Assembly: GCA_963824225.1 (NCBI GenBank)
Contig: CAWGOF010000003.1
Span: forward strand, 868,001 to 932,000
Direction: 5' to 3'
Source: CAWGOF01 sp963824225
Lineage (GTDB): Bacteria > Acidobacteriota > Polarisedimenticolia > Polarisedimenticolales > Polarisedimenticolaceae
DNA: 64,000 bases
The translations under genes were made by a program, and so were the position numbers. This document shows positions 45,601 through 53,917 of the stretch, piece after piece. The notes under the pieces are model-generated. The model had not been told where the DNA came from and ran no database searches. It saw only the letters and a list, made by a program, of their open reading frames with translations. How positions within the stretch are numbered: the stretch's first letter is position 1; the number at the start of each line of letters is the position of its first letter.

Positions 45601-45699
45601 GGGATGGACGTGCGAGACCTCGAAGTTCGTGTAGTCGGCCCACGCGGTCGCGCTCGCGAGGAGCGAGAGCACGAGCGCCGGAACGCGTTGGCCCGACAT
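42616..45699 (-). CDS. Secreted YVTN beta-propeller protein with c-type cytochrome domain (paralogue 2)
   Basis: 1027 residues with the same order as paralogue 1: signal peptide (VPALVLSLLASATAWA), NFEVSHVHPIDLTPSGTRLV, YVTN propeller blades, haem motifs SCASCHISGD near residue 508 and PCRSCHAHPFG near 671, and a final FN3-like segment ending YLVRARNACSSGTFGPG. Both haem sites are intact. The ATG at 45699 follows the stop of the metallopeptidase gene by one nt (TAGGATG), so the genes are co-translated; a longer start at 45729 is rejected. The tandem arrangement suggests duplication, and both copies may serve one electron-transfer process. Confidence 0.86.
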   Translation of the reverse strand: MSGQRVPALVLSLLASATAWADYTNFEVSHVHPIDLTPSGTRLVAVNTPDAVLEIYAVETDGSLRHERSAPVGLEPVTVVARTDTEAWVVNQLSDSISIVDLALGIVTRTLAVGDEPTDVAFASGRAFVSVAGLDQVRAYLLANLDAAPVVLPIFSRKPRALAVSADGTRVYAVALFSGNQTTTIGANEIWGTGDGLDLTRLSQLGLNPPGCVGPRPPYPALPPGIARNPALPDPQVDPQDPDNRANFPRIGLVVGFDEPFQQWRDGAGQDWSNCLPFRMPDRDLLVIDANTPAVIQQIAHVGTTLFDVAVQPGTGRIWIPNTDARNRVRFEHPLGVQGHAVDNRLTTVAPVSPFAINRIDLNAHIDRGSDPQTNVAERQASIAQPGMLVWNQSGSRGFLVGLGTRKLFRVDGACATSACIFGSNRATPDATEVGEGPSGVALLETRNRVYVLNRFSNTIAVVDATTLLKLDDVPLHDPSPAIDKLGRRFLYDAILSSGHGDQSCASCHISGDRDDLSWDLGAPQGDFAPYTGQGDNVRFIVPINGNPVTCPDPLVCASHDGFDPQKGPMATQTLRGMLEPLHWRGDRPTMNEFNPAFLGLLGAGQMLPGEQMEQFRQFALRMRFPPNPLRLVDDTLPNAPVPVPGSPFSGNPAAGATVFDSGSTDAGQPCRSCHAHPFGAAGGTLGGVTPTSPTSAGAAALFNGNADQSPHSDLKVPHLRNMYEKIGPVFGDRVQPPPLARSGTGFVHDGSVPDLGTFLSFSVFTLTAQQVRDLAAFMAHFPTGTRPAVGRQLTVPAGTPPTGTAQEEDVLRWLVGDPSAIPPRPPLGDANAPAHHCELVAATRLGGIARRLRYAGGVWISNLAGEPTRTTTALRQAAQAPITFLCAPIASGARLGGDRDEDGVLDGNDCAAADPGAFGAPAEVAGLRVSKTPATVLSWSEQATATGPGVVYDVVGGSLSTLQASGLVAATSCIAGDLGTPSYTDTAPNPPGGNGRFYLVRARNACSSGTFGPGRGALSGLDCTVP

Positions 45700-45700
45700 C

Positions 45701-48700
45701 CTACGGCCCCGATTCATTCCCGCACGCATTGATCGCGCTCACGCGATACGCGGTATCGGTGGGTAGCGCGACCGCGCCCTCGTGCCGGAACGTGCGGCCG
45801 TCGGTGGTACCGATCCGCAAGAAGCTCGAGAACGTCGGACCGGAGACCAGGTACACGGCGAAGCGCGCGCCCGGCGCGGGATCGCTCGTCCAGTCGAGCA
45901 CCACGTCCGCACCCTCGCGGCGCGCGAGGATCCTCGTCACCGCGGCCACCGGAAGCGCGCAGCCCGCGCAGCCCTGGTTGCGGTCGAGGATCGTCAGGTC
46001 GTCGAAGCCGGCCTCGACGAGCGAGCCGTTCCCGCGATCGGACACCAAGAACCGGAACCGCGCGACGCCCCGGGGCACGGTCTCGGGAAACGCGATCCGT
46101 GGCCGGACCCACGCGAGCGGCGTCCCCCCGGCGAGGTGCTCGAGCTGCGCCCACTCCGCGCCGCCGTCCGTGCTGATCTCGATGTACGCGTTGTCCTCGC
46201 CCGGACTCGCGCCCTGGTCGTTCGTGTACCAACGCTCGTACTCGATCACCGGGTCGACCAGCTCCGACAGGTCGTACTCGTCGAAGGACATGAGCGTCGT
46301 ATCGCCGCCGTCGACGTCGTTGTTGTCGCCGTTGGGCAGCGAGGCCGCAAGGCCGGTGATCCAGCAGCGCGTCCCTTCGGCGCACGTCCCGGGCTGCACG
46401 CCGGTGTCCGCCGGGGTGCCCCAGGCCCAGTTGCCCGTGGTCGCCGTGTTCGGGAAATCGACGGCGAACCCGCTCGGGCCGCTCTCGAACCCGGTGCGAT
46501 ACACCACGCGGTCGAGTACCCCGGAGGTCGCGGTCAGCCGGATCGAGTTCGCGTCGCAGTTGCCCAGCGTGTCGCAGGCCCGCACGACATACGTGTACGC
46601 TTGGCCCGCTCCCGGCGTCGAGTCGACGAACGTCGTGGACAGGCCCCGTCCCACGCGGTTCGCCGGTTCGGGTGTGAAGGCCGGGTCGGTGCTGCGGAAC
46701 ACGTCGTAGGCCGCGGGGCCGCTGCACGTCTCCCCGCCCGGGTTCCACGACAACGTCGTGGCGGCGCAGCCCGGCGCCGTCACCGCCGATTGCAGGCCGG
46801 TGAAGATCGGCGGCGCCGTGTCGGGTGCTGCGGGCGCGAGCGCGGTCCGGCGCACGAGGTTCGACTCCTCGCCCGATCGCGTGTCGTACGCCCGCACGAC
46901 GTACTCGTAGGTCGCGCCCGGAACGAGGAGGCGATCGGTGAACGTCGTGGGAAGGATCTGCTGGGCCACGAGCGTCGAGGGGCCGGGCACGAAGCCGGGC
47001 GAGGTGCTGCGGTAGACGTTGTACCGGATGCCGGCGTTCGTGCAGTGCGTCTGGGCCGCCGACCACGCGAGCACCGTCTCGGCACACGATGCGCCCGAGG
47101 CGGCCGAGGCCAGCCCCGGGAACGTCGGAGGCACGTAGCACGCGGGGGTCGGATCGCAGAACCCCTGGACTCCGAGCTCGACCTCGAAGTACGACTCGTC
47201 GACCGAGCAACCGGTGGCCTCGCTCGCGTCGAGGCGGAACCGCATCCGGTCGCCGCACGCGTTGGGCGGCGAATCGGCACGGAAGCGCAGGACATCGGCG
47301 CTCGTCGCCGACGCTCCGGGCGCCACATCGGGCCACGCCGCGCTTGAATCGAGCAGGACGACAGACGAGAGCGGGCTGAGCGTGGCGGACAGGCTCGTCG
47401 CTGCGGCGTCACCCGTGTTCTCGATCGCGATCGACAGGTCGACCTCCTCGTTCGGATCGGTCGTCCCGGAACGGTTTCCGCGCGGCGTGTCGTCGGGCGT
47501 CACGGACACGACCGACAGCACCGGTTGCGGGCGGCGCCGCGCGGCGACAGGCGACTCGATCGTCGACTCGCAGCCCGCCGCGTTGACCGCCATCACGACG
47601 TACCAGTAGTCGGTCGCCGGCGCGGCCTCGGTATCGTGGAACGATGTCGCCGGCGGCACGATGCTCGCGATCGGGAGCTGCGGCTGGTCGAGCCGCACCT
47701 CGCCGCGCAGGAGCTCGTAGGTCACGGCGCCGGGGACCGCGGTCCAGGACACCTGGACCCCGTCGCACGCGGGCGTGACCGTGACGACCGGCTGCGCCGG
47801 TCGCGCGCAGTGCGGCGTCGCCGGGCGCTGGGCCAAGGCGATCCCGTGGGCGTTGAACGCGTTGTAGATCTCGGTCGCGTGCGGCGTGCCGTTCGTCAGG
47901 TTGCCGTCGTCGTCGTCGGCGAACAGGTACGCCGAGTAGACCGGGAGCGCGGAGGTCGCCAGGTAGCCGACGGCGTCGGGCAGCGAATTGAAGAAGATCC
48001 TCTCCGACGCGCGCCACCCGGTATGGTGGCCGTGTCGGGCCACGAGCGCCTGGGACAGCTGCCAGGCGGCTTGGCCGTAGATCTCACCCTCGCAGTGCAC
48101 CTCGTAGCCCAGCGGTCCGAGCGAGCCGATCACCGGACACTTCGATCCGATGTTCGCCACGCTCAGCGGTCCACGAGGTCCCGCCGGGTCGACGTTGCGC
48201 ACGGGCGTCCCGTCGACGCGGAACCCTGGACCGATCAGCGGACTGTGCGTGAGGTGCATCGTGACCACGTCGGCCGTGGCCTCGCCGGTCGCGCCGTCAC
48301 CCCCGTTCGTGTTCAGGTCGAGCCCGTGGCCCCACTCGTGGTACACGACATCGGCGATCTCGCCGGTGTTGTTGCAAGCGCCGCCCGAGCGGAAGAAGTT
48401 GACGTCGCCGTCGTAGAACGCGTTGCACGTGTCCGGGATGTTCGTGAACGAGCGCACCTGCGTGTACAGCCACCCCAGCGAGGGGAGCCACTTGAGCGCG
48501 ATCCGCCGCACCTGGCTCAGGTGGTAGAACGTGTTGCGATCGGCGGGGATCGAGCGGCCGTTCCCCACCTGGTCGAGACCTCCCGTGCCGAGAGCGATCT
48601 GTCCCCCGCCGAATCCGATCGTGCCCGACTGCTGCGGGCTCGAGCAGCCCTGGCAGCTCGTGAAGAACCAGGGTCCCGACGTTCCGCCGCCCGTGCCTCC

Positions 48701-49657
48701 CGGAACGTTCGGGAAGTAGCCCGCGGCGTCGGTGAGCACGCTGTCCTCGGGAACCACGACCCTGACGAACGGGAACGGGACGACGACCTCGTCGTGGTCG
48801 AACACAGTTCGCGGATACACGCCGCCCGTGACGCGGCCGTACCGGTTCGTGTCGCGCAGCGCGACGACCTCACCCGTCCGCGCGTCGATGCGCCCCTCCC
48901 AGGTGCCGATCCGATCCGGCACGCGATACGTGGCGCTCCACACCAGACGATGGTCGAGCGCATCGCCGCGCTCCTCGACCTGGATCAGGAGCTCGGGCTC
49001 GCCGATCCACATCGGGCTCTCGCCCACGCCCGCGTAGTCGAGAAGCGCCGTGCGTGCGGCGTCCGCGGTCACGAGCGCCCGCGTCGGGGCCGTGATCGGC
49101 CCGACGAGCGGAGCCCCGAGCTGCGTCGCGTTCCCCGCGTTCACGTGCACGAAGACGCTCGCGTCCTCGACGCGGATCCCGTCGACCCGCCACTCGAAGC
49201 TCAGGCTCGCCAGGCGCCCGCCGTCGCGGACGATGCTCCGGCGCCGGTCGAGCACCAGCTGCCCGCGCGGCGGCTCGAGGAGCGGCGCATGCGCGCGGAT
49301 CAGGGCCCGTGCGAGCGGCTCGAGCGAGTCGATCGTCGGCACGTCGGGCGATCCGGGCGAGCGCGACAGCGAGTTGCCGCGGCCGGCGACGAGCGGGATC
49401 CCCGTCCCTTCGACGAGGACCGCTCGGCCGGTCCGCCGATCGAGGTCGATGCGCCAATCACCGCCGCGCGCACCGAGGAACGCGCGAGCCGCGGCACCGG
49501 CGTCCGACCGCTCGGATGGATCGAGAGCCTCGGAACGCACGCGCGCCAGGTCGGGCTCGAGCGCCCGCGAACCGCCGGCCCCCGGACGTCGATCGATCGC
49601 GAAGCTCGGCGCCGCCGCGAGGATCGGCGCGAGCAGGACCACCCCCAGCCGTTTCAC
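45701..49657 (-). CDS. Large secreted zinc metallopeptidase (fungalysin/thermolysin-like) with FN3-type repeats
   Basis: 1318 residues. GTG start with signal peptide RLGVVLLAPILAAAPSFA. Residues about 60-280 look like an FTP/PepSY propeptide (FLGARGGDWRIDLDRRTGRA, DGIRVEDASVFVHVNAGN). The zinc site is VVYHEWGHGLDLN near residue 440, with a likely third ligand in GEATADVVTMHLTHSP. This is a gluzincin arrangement, though HEWGH differs from HEYTH of classical M36. After about residue 640 there are four or more FN3-like repeats (VQVSWTAVPGAVTYELLRGE and relatives), then a beta-sandwich region with VIEYERWYTNDQGASPGEDN, as found at the C-terminus of secreted proteases. It is first in the operon with two cytochromes. 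Confidence 0.86.
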   Translation of the reverse strand: MKRLGVVLLAPILAAAPSFAIDRRPGAGGSRALEPDLARVRSEALDPSERSDAGAAARAFLGARGGDWRIDLDRRTGRAVLVEGTGIPLVAGRGNSLSRSPGSPDVPTIDSLEPLARALIRAHAPLLEPPRGQLVLDRRRSIVRDGGRLASLSFEWRVDGIRVEDASVFVHVNAGNATQLGAPLVGPITAPTRALVTADAARTALLDYAGVGESPMWIGEPELLIQVEERGDALDHRLVWSATYRVPDRIGTWEGRIDARTGEVVALRDTNRYGRVTGGVYPRTVFDHDEVVVPFPFVRVVVPEDSVLTDAAGYFPNVPGGTGGGTSGPWFFTSCQGCSSPQQSGTIGFGGGQIALGTGGLDQVGNGRSIPADRNTFYHLSQVRRIALKWLPSLGWLYTQVRSFTNIPDTCNAFYDGDVNFFRSGGACNNTGEIADVVYHEWGHGLDLNTNGGDGATGEATADVVTMHLTHSPLIGPGFRVDGTPVRNVDPAGPRGPLSVANIGSKCPVIGSLGPLGYEVHCEGEIYGQAAWQLSQALVARHGHHTGWRASERIFFNSLPDAVGYLATSALPVYSAYLFADDDDGNLTNGTPHATEIYNAFNAHGIALAQRPATPHCARPAQPVVTVTPACDGVQVSWTAVPGAVTYELLRGEVRLDQPQLPIASIVPPATSFHDTEAAPATDYWYVVMAVNAAGCESTIESPVAARRRPQPVLSVVSVTPDDTPRGNRSGTTDPNEEVDLSIAIENTGDAAATSLSATLSPLSSVVLLDSSAAWPDVAPGASATSADVLRFRADSPPNACGDRMRFRLDASEATGCSVDESYFEVELGVQGFCDPTPACYVPPTFPGLASAASGASCAETVLAWSAAQTHCTNAGIRYNVYRSTSPGFVPGPSTLVAQQILPTTFTDRLLVPGATYEYVVRAYDTRSGEESNLVRRTALAPAAPDTAPPIFTGLQSAVTAPGCAATTLSWNPGGETCSGPAAYDVFRSTDPAFTPEPANRVGRGLSTTFVDSTPGAGQAYTYVVRACDTLGNCDANSIRLTATSGVLDRVVYRTGFESGPSGFAVDFPNTATTGNWAWGTPADTGVQPGTCAEGTRCWITGLAASLPNGDNNDVDGGDTTLMSFDEYDLSELVDPVIEYERWYTNDQGASPGEDNAYIEISTDGGAEWAQLEHLAGGTPLAWVRPRIAFPETVPRGVARFRFLVSDRGNGSLVEAGFDDLTILDRNQGCAGCALPVAAVTRILARREGADVVLDWTSDPAPGARFAVYLVSGPTFSSFLRIGTTDGRTFRHEGAVALPTDTAYRVSAINACGNESGP

Positions 49658-49759
49658 GGCCTAAAGAATACCGGCAATCGGGCGTCGAGGTCGGACAGCT
49701 TCGCCCGCGTGCACAACTCGTTGCACCGCCCAGAGTTGCCGTGCGGCTCCCGCGCCGCA

Positions 49760-50821
49760 TCACTCGCATCGAAGGGCGGTCCGAGCGAGGACTCGGCCCT
49801 CGTCGTCGCGCGCCTCGACCGTCCAGGGTCCCGCTCGCCCGAGCGTCGCCCGGCTGTGCGTGCGCCAGCTCTGCCCGCCGAGCGTCAGCTCGATCGAGTA
49901 CACGACCCGTCCGTCGTGGAGCCAGACGTGACGGATCGACTCGCCGGCGCGCCCCCCGACGACCTGCGTCTGGAACCAGGCGACGTCGCCCCGAGCGAAG
50001 CGGTCGGTCTCGCCCCCGAGGCGGCGGCGGACGACGCGCCGGCCGACGCCGAAGTCGGAGACGCGGAGGTGACTCTCCGGCTCGAGCGTGGGTCGCGGCG
50101 TAGGTGTGGGCGTCGGCGGCGGCGCAGGCCGCTCGCGCGGCGGCACCGGAACGCCGCTCGGCGAGGGTACGGGCGATGGCGTCTCCGAAACTCGAGCCCC
50201 GACCGGCGACTCGGCTCGCTCCGAGCGCGGTGCGAGAACGAGCCATGCGCCGAGGGCGAGGAGAGCGACCGTGCCGATCGCGATCGCCGGACGCCTCGAA
50301 ACGCGCCGAATCTCGGTCGACCGCTCGGGGAACGGCTCGGGGAACGGCTCGGGCAGCGGCGCTGGCACGATCTCGGGCACCGTCTCGCGCGCAGCCTCGT
50401 GTTCGAGCTCCCGATGCGGCTCGGGCTCGGGCTCCGGCTCCGGCTCGGGCTCCGGCTCGTGCGGCGCTGCTCCGTGTCCGCCGTCCCGCGCCGCGGCGCG
50501 CTCGGCGATCCTCGCCGCCCGCCACCGGGCGAGCGCGGACTCGACCGGTCGCGTCGGGCCCGCGGGCTCTTCGTGCGGCTCGGGCGGACCCCGCTGCTCG
50601 AGGTCGTAGGCGTCGATCAGCGGCTGCGGCTCGAACCCCAGGAGGTCGGCGTAGGCCCGGATGTACAGCTTGCCGAACGCGCGCCCGGGCAGCGCGTCGA
50701 CGTCCCCGCCCTCGAGCGCCTCGAGGTACTTCCGATCGATGTGAGTCGCCGAGGCCAGGTCCTCGATCGTCTTGCTCTGGCCCTCGCGCTCGAGCCTCAG
50801 TCGTTCGCCGACGCTCGCCAT
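49760..50821 (-). CDS. RodZ-like HTH membrane protein with C-terminal DUF2914
   Basis: 353 residues. Residues 1-75: RodZ-type helix-turn-helix (SVGERLRLEREGQSKTIEDL, IDRKYLEALEGGDVDALPGR, YIRAYADLLGF). A disordered cytoplasmic linker follows with Glu-Pro repeats (EPEPEPEPEPEP) and PEPFPEPFPE. One transmembrane helix lies near residue 185 (AIAIGTVALLALGAWLVLA), then a proline-rich periplasmic linker. The C-terminal 90 residues match DUF2914: RFARGDVAWFQTQVVGG, ESIRHVWLHDGRVVYSIELT, WRTHSRATLGRAGPWTVEAR. RodZ links MreB to the cell wall machinery; the periplasmic DUF2914 in place of the usual RodZ C-domain makes the role uncertain. The first start (TTG 50830) is possible. Confidence 0.85.
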   Translation of the reverse strand: MASVGERLRLEREGQSKTIEDLASATHIDRKYLEALEGGDVDALPGRAFGKLYIRAYADLLGFEPQPLIDAYDLEQRGPPEPHEEPAGPTRPVESALARWRAARIAERAAARDGGHGAAPHEPEPEPEPEPEPEPHRELEHEAARETVPEIVPAPLPEPFPEPFPERSTEIRRVSRRPAIAIGTVALLALGAWLVLAPRSERAESPVGARVSETPSPVPSPSGVPVPPRERPAPPPTPTPTPRPTLEPESHLRVSDFGVGRRVVRRRLGGETDRFARGDVAWFQTQVVGGRAGESIRHVWLHDGRVVYSIELTLGGQSWRTHSRATLGRAGPWTVEARDDEGRVLARTALRCE

Positions 50822-50854
50822 CCTCGCCAATGTACCGAAAACGCCGGGCTCGCC

Positions 50855-51292
50855 CTAGGAGCCGACCCACTTTCCGAGGACCGATCGGGCCTCCTCCTGG
50901 CTAAGCTTCCGCGCCGCCAGGCGGACGGTCGGCGGGACCCACCGTGGATACCGCTCGATGCGGTTGACGTGATGCCCTGCGGGCGTGTGCTCCTGGCGGA
51001 CCCACGCCAGGCGCTCGCGGGGGAAGCGCGCGGCGAGCCGCACGAGCGCCGGCCATGCGCGACGGTGGACGAAGGTCACCTTGCCGCGGACGACCCGGCA
51101 CACGAGGACGTCGGGCGAGTCCGCGATCGCCTCGAGCGCGGCGAAGATCGCCCGGCCGCGCGGGTGGCCCCACCAGCTCCCGCGGAACGGGCCCCCCGCG
51201 ACCGCCTCGGCGACCGAGGGCACGGGGCCGCGCGCTGCGGCGAGGACGACGCCATGACGGCGCACGAACGCGAGCGCCTGTCGCCCGGTCAA
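50855..51292 (-). CDS. Conserved hypothetical protein
   Basis: 145 residues. The TTG start overlaps the stop of the amidohydrolase gene (TTGA) with GGCGAGG upstream. Notable segments are AGGPFRGSWWGHPRGRAIFA, ADSPDVLVCRVVRGKVTFVH and ERLAWVRQEHTPAGHHV, a pattern seen in uncharacterised soluble bacterial proteins with no known activity. No signal peptide or membrane segment. Translational coupling to the amidohydrolase pair suggests co-expression but not necessarily shared function. Not assigned to a family by name. Confidence 0.72.
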   Translation of the reverse strand: MTGRQALAFVRRHGVVLAAARGPVPSVAEAVAGGPFRGSWWGHPRGRAIFAALEAIADSPDVLVCRVVRGKVTFVHRRAWPALVRLAARFPRERLAWVRQEHTPAGHHVNRIERYPRWVPPTVRLAARKLSQEEARSVLGKWVGS

Positions 51293-52539
51293 TGCGCCTC
51301 GCCGGGGAAGCTCTGACCGTCGATCACGACCCCGACGCAGTGCGTCGTGTACTCGAACGGGTCGCCGTCGTAGAGCGCGAGGTCGCCATCCTTTCCGACC
51401 TCGATCGATCCGACGCGCTTGTCGACCCCCAGGATCCGCGCGGCGCCGATCGTCGCCACCTCGAGCGCGCGGTCGGGACCGAGACCGTACGCCGCGCCGA
51501 TCGCGGCCTCGAACAGCAGCACGCGCGTCTTCGGTACGTAGCTCTCGAACCCGCTCTGGAACGCGAACGGGATCTTCGCCGCATCGAGCCGCCCCGCGAG
51601 CTCCATCGTCGCGTTCTCCATCTCGCCCCACGCGCGCTGCATCGGCGGATGCGGTAGCACGGCCACGCCCGCAGCCTTGATGTCGTCGAGCACGAGGTGC
51701 GCCTCGGCCGCGCCGTCGAGCACGACGCGGATCTCGAACTCGCGGGCCACGCGCAGGGCCGACAGGATGTCCTGGTGCCGCTGCGCGGTGACGAGGAGCG
51801 GCAGCTCGCGGGCCACGACGCGCGACAGCGACTCCAGGCGCAGGTTGCGGTCGGGCCGCTTCGTCGCATCGCTCCCGCCGCGCTTGGTCGCGTACTCCTG
51901 CGCCCGGATCAGCTCCTGTCGCAGCATCGCGACGGCCTTGCTGCGCGTGCCGGGCGCCTTGCCCTTTTCGCGGTCGGGGTGCATCGCCGCATCGCCGAGC
52001 GTCGCCGCCACCATCGCCTCGGGGACGATCACGGCCTCGTCGATCGTGTCGCCTCGCGTCTTCGCGATCATCGTCTGTCCCGAAACGAGCGTGCCCGGCG
52101 CGTGTCCGGTGTGGATCGTCGTCACGCCGAACGACCGGACCCACGCCACGAGATCGTCGCGCGCGTTGTACGCGTCGATCGCGCGCAGCTCGGGCTGGAT
52201 CGGCTCGGAGCGCTCGAGCTGGTCCTGGTCGTGCGGCTGGTTGAGCAGGCCGCTCAGTCCCACGACGGTGTGGGCGTCGACGAGGCCGGGAACGACGACC
52301 GCGGCCTCGAGCACCTCGGCGCCCTCGGGAATCGACGTGCGCGACGCCGCTCCGACGGCGACGATCTTGCCGTCGCGCACGACGACGACGCCGTCCGCGA
52401 TCGGCTGGCCGACGACCGGCCGGACCGTTCGAGCCCGGACGGCCAGGACCGCAGCCCCGGCCGGCACGGTCGCGAGGAAGGCGACGAGCGCCGCGATCGC
52501 ACCGAGCGCCGCGATCGCACCGAGCGCACGCGGCGTCAT
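51289..52539 (-). CDS. Exported amidohydrolase-like protein lacking metal ligands
   Basis: 416 residues. Signal or membrane anchor (AIAALGAIAALVAFLATVPA) encoded by a short tandem repeat. Fold as in imidazolonepropionase/prolidase-type amidohydrolases, parallel in order to the neighbouring gene: VVPGLVDAHTVVGLSG, GVTTIHTGHAPGTLVSGQ, GAARILGVDKRVGSIEVGKD. The metal site is degraded: the HxH becomes HTV, the later histidine pair (HHHTHRHDD in the neighbour) is VTAQRHQD, and the FHTDD aspartate site is FQSGFES. It is therefore probably inactive and may be a partner or regulator of the active paralogue, with which it overlaps (ATGA). Confidence 0.87.
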   Translation of the reverse strand: MTPRALGAIAALGAIAALVAFLATVPAGAAVLAVRARTVRPVVGQPIADGVVVVRDGKIVAVGAASRTSIPEGAEVLEAAVVVPGLVDAHTVVGLSGLLNQPHDQDQLERSEPIQPELRAIDAYNARDDLVAWVRSFGVTTIHTGHAPGTLVSGQTMIAKTRGDTIDEAVIVPEAMVAATLGDAAMHPDREKGKAPGTRSKAVAMLRQELIRAQEYATKRGGSDATKRPDRNLRLESLSRVVARELPLLVTAQRHQDILSALRVAREFEIRVVLDGAAEAHLVLDDIKAAGVAVLPHPPMQRAWGEMENATMELAGRLDAAKIPFAFQSGFESYVPKTRVLLFEAAIGAAYGLGPDRALEVATIGAARILGVDKRVGSIEVGKDGDLALYDGDPFEYTTHCVGVVIDGQSFPGEAH

Positions 52540-53840
52540 TCCCAACCCCCGTCGCCGAAGCAGCACAGGTGGCCGACGCGCGGCTCGCCCGCCCCGTAGC
52601 CGCCGACGGCCCACAGCCGGTCCTGGGCGTTACTCCGATCGAACACCCGTTGGCCCTCGACCCAGGTCTCGAGCACCTTGGTGTAGGCGCTCAGCGGGTC
52701 GCCGTCGAGCACGAGGAAGTCGGCGTCCTTGCCCGGATCGAGCGATCCGATGCGGTCTCCCAGGTCGAGCATCTCGGCCGGGGCCAGCGTCAACCCACGC
52801 AGCGCGCCGTCGCGGCTCATACCCGCGCGCACGGCGAGGGCCGCCGAGCGCAGGAACAGGCGCGAGTCGGTGATCCAGTCGTCGGTGTGGAACGCGACCT
52901 TGGCGCCCGCGCGCTCGAGCGCGGCCCCAGTCTTGAGCACCAAGTCCCGGGCCTCGAGCTTCCCGCCCGGGCTGTCGACCACGATGATCGAGCTGCCGAC
53001 ACCGGCCGCGGCGATCTCGTCCGCGACCTTCCAGCCCTCGCTGACGTGGTGCAGGACGACGCGGAACCCGAACTCCTTCTGCAGCCGCAGCACGGTCAGG
53101 ACGTCGTCGTGACGGTGCGTGTGGTGGTGGACGACGCGCGTGCCGTCGAGAACCTCGAGCAGCGCCTCGTGACCCAGGTCCCGAGCCGGCGCCTCCTCGG
53201 GGTCCGACTTTCCGCGTCCGAGCTTCTCGCGGTACTCGAGCGCGGCGACGAACGCCTCGCGCACGAGCGCGGCCGACTTGCCCCGCGTTCCGGGGAACGG
53301 CGGCTCGCGCTGCGAGTTCGTGCCGTTCGCCATCTTCATGCCGCCGAGGATCCGATCATCCGCTCCGCGGATCGTCAGCTCTTCGATCGTGTTCGCGTCG
53401 CGATTCTTCAGGTACACGGTCTGGCCGCTCAGCAGGTGGCCCGAGCCGGGCATCACGTTCACCGTCGTGATGCCGCCGGCCTGGGCGCGCTGGAAGCCGG
53501 AATCGCGGACGTTGATCGAGTCGAGGACCCGCACGCCGGGCTGGATCGGGGCCGACGAGTCCGCGGCCCAGCCCCCGCCGATGTGCGAGTGCGTGTCGAC
53601 GAGCCCGGGAAGTACGACCTTGCCCCGGAGTTCGTGGCGCGTCGCGCCGCGTGGGATCTCGACCTCGGCGCGTGGTCCCGCGGCGACGATCTTCCCGCCG
53701 CGCACGACGAGCGTCCCGTCCTCGATCTCGCCGTGGCTGATCGTGATCAGCCGCGCCCCGACGAACGCCTGCGGCGCATCCTGCGCCGCGATGCGCGTCA
53801 GCGCCGCGGCCGCGAGCAGGAGCCCCCCGAATCGCTTCAT
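52536..53840 (-). CDS. Exported amidohydrolase (metal-dependent, imidazolonepropionase/isoaspartyl-peptidase-like)
   Basis: 434 residues with signal peptide (GGLLLAAAALTRIAA). Metal-site residues are present: HxH in VDTHSHIGG, the second set in RVVHHHTHRHDDVLTVL and VVLHHVSEGWKVADEI, and the aspartate region KVAFHTDDWITDSR. C-terminal strand DRIGSLDPGKDADFLVLDGD is typical of these periplasmic amidohydrolases, which often cleave di- or cyclic peptides. The substrate is unknown. The ATG at 53840 has GAGGTGGGG upstream. It ends overlapping the ligand-poor paralogue (ATGA), so the pair is co-translated. Confidence 0.9.
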   Translation of the reverse strand: MKRFGGLLLAAAALTRIAAQDAPQAFVGARLITISHGEIEDGTLVVRGGKIVAAGPRAEVEIPRGATRHELRGKVVLPGLVDTHSHIGGGWAADSSAPIQPGVRVLDSINVRDSGFQRAQAGGITTVNVMPGSGHLLSGQTVYLKNRDANTIEELTIRGADDRILGGMKMANGTNSQREPPFPGTRGKSAALVREAFVAALEYREKLGRGKSDPEEAPARDLGHEALLEVLDGTRVVHHHTHRHDDVLTVLRLQKEFGFRVVLHHVSEGWKVADEIAAAGVGSSIIVVDSPGGKLEARDLVLKTGAALERAGAKVAFHTDDWITDSRLFLRSAALAVRAGMSRDGALRGLTLAPAEMLDLGDRIGSLDPGKDADFLVLDGDPLSAYTKVLETWVEGQRVFDRSNAQDRLWAVGGYGAGEPRVGHLCCFGDGGWE

Positions 53841-53871
53841 CCCCACCTCGGCCGCCGAGTCTACCAGGTGT

Positions 53872-53910
53872 GGGGTCAGGTCTCGGGGTCAGGTCTCGGG
53901 GTCTGACCCC
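53872..53910. repeat. Tandem REP-like units
   Basis: Two exact 13-bp units GGGGTCAGGTCTC followed by GGGGTCTGACCCC, a perfect palindrome of the same core, sit between the end of the first UnbV gene and the amidohydrolase start. This is the same core as the palindrome at 12422-12483. Confidence 0.6.
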
Positions 53911-53917
53911 GACCGCT

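Noticed and set aside
50395..50465. GGCTCG/GGCTCC repeats as a possible recombination or regulatory element
   Set aside because: They are codons for the Glu-Pro linker of the RodZ-like protein and need no other explanation.
47525..51316. A 1263-codon plus-strand open frame spanning the metallopeptidase, RodZ-like and hypothetical genes
   Set aside because: It crosses several well-supported minus-strand genes and shows only low-complexity Arg-rich sequence.
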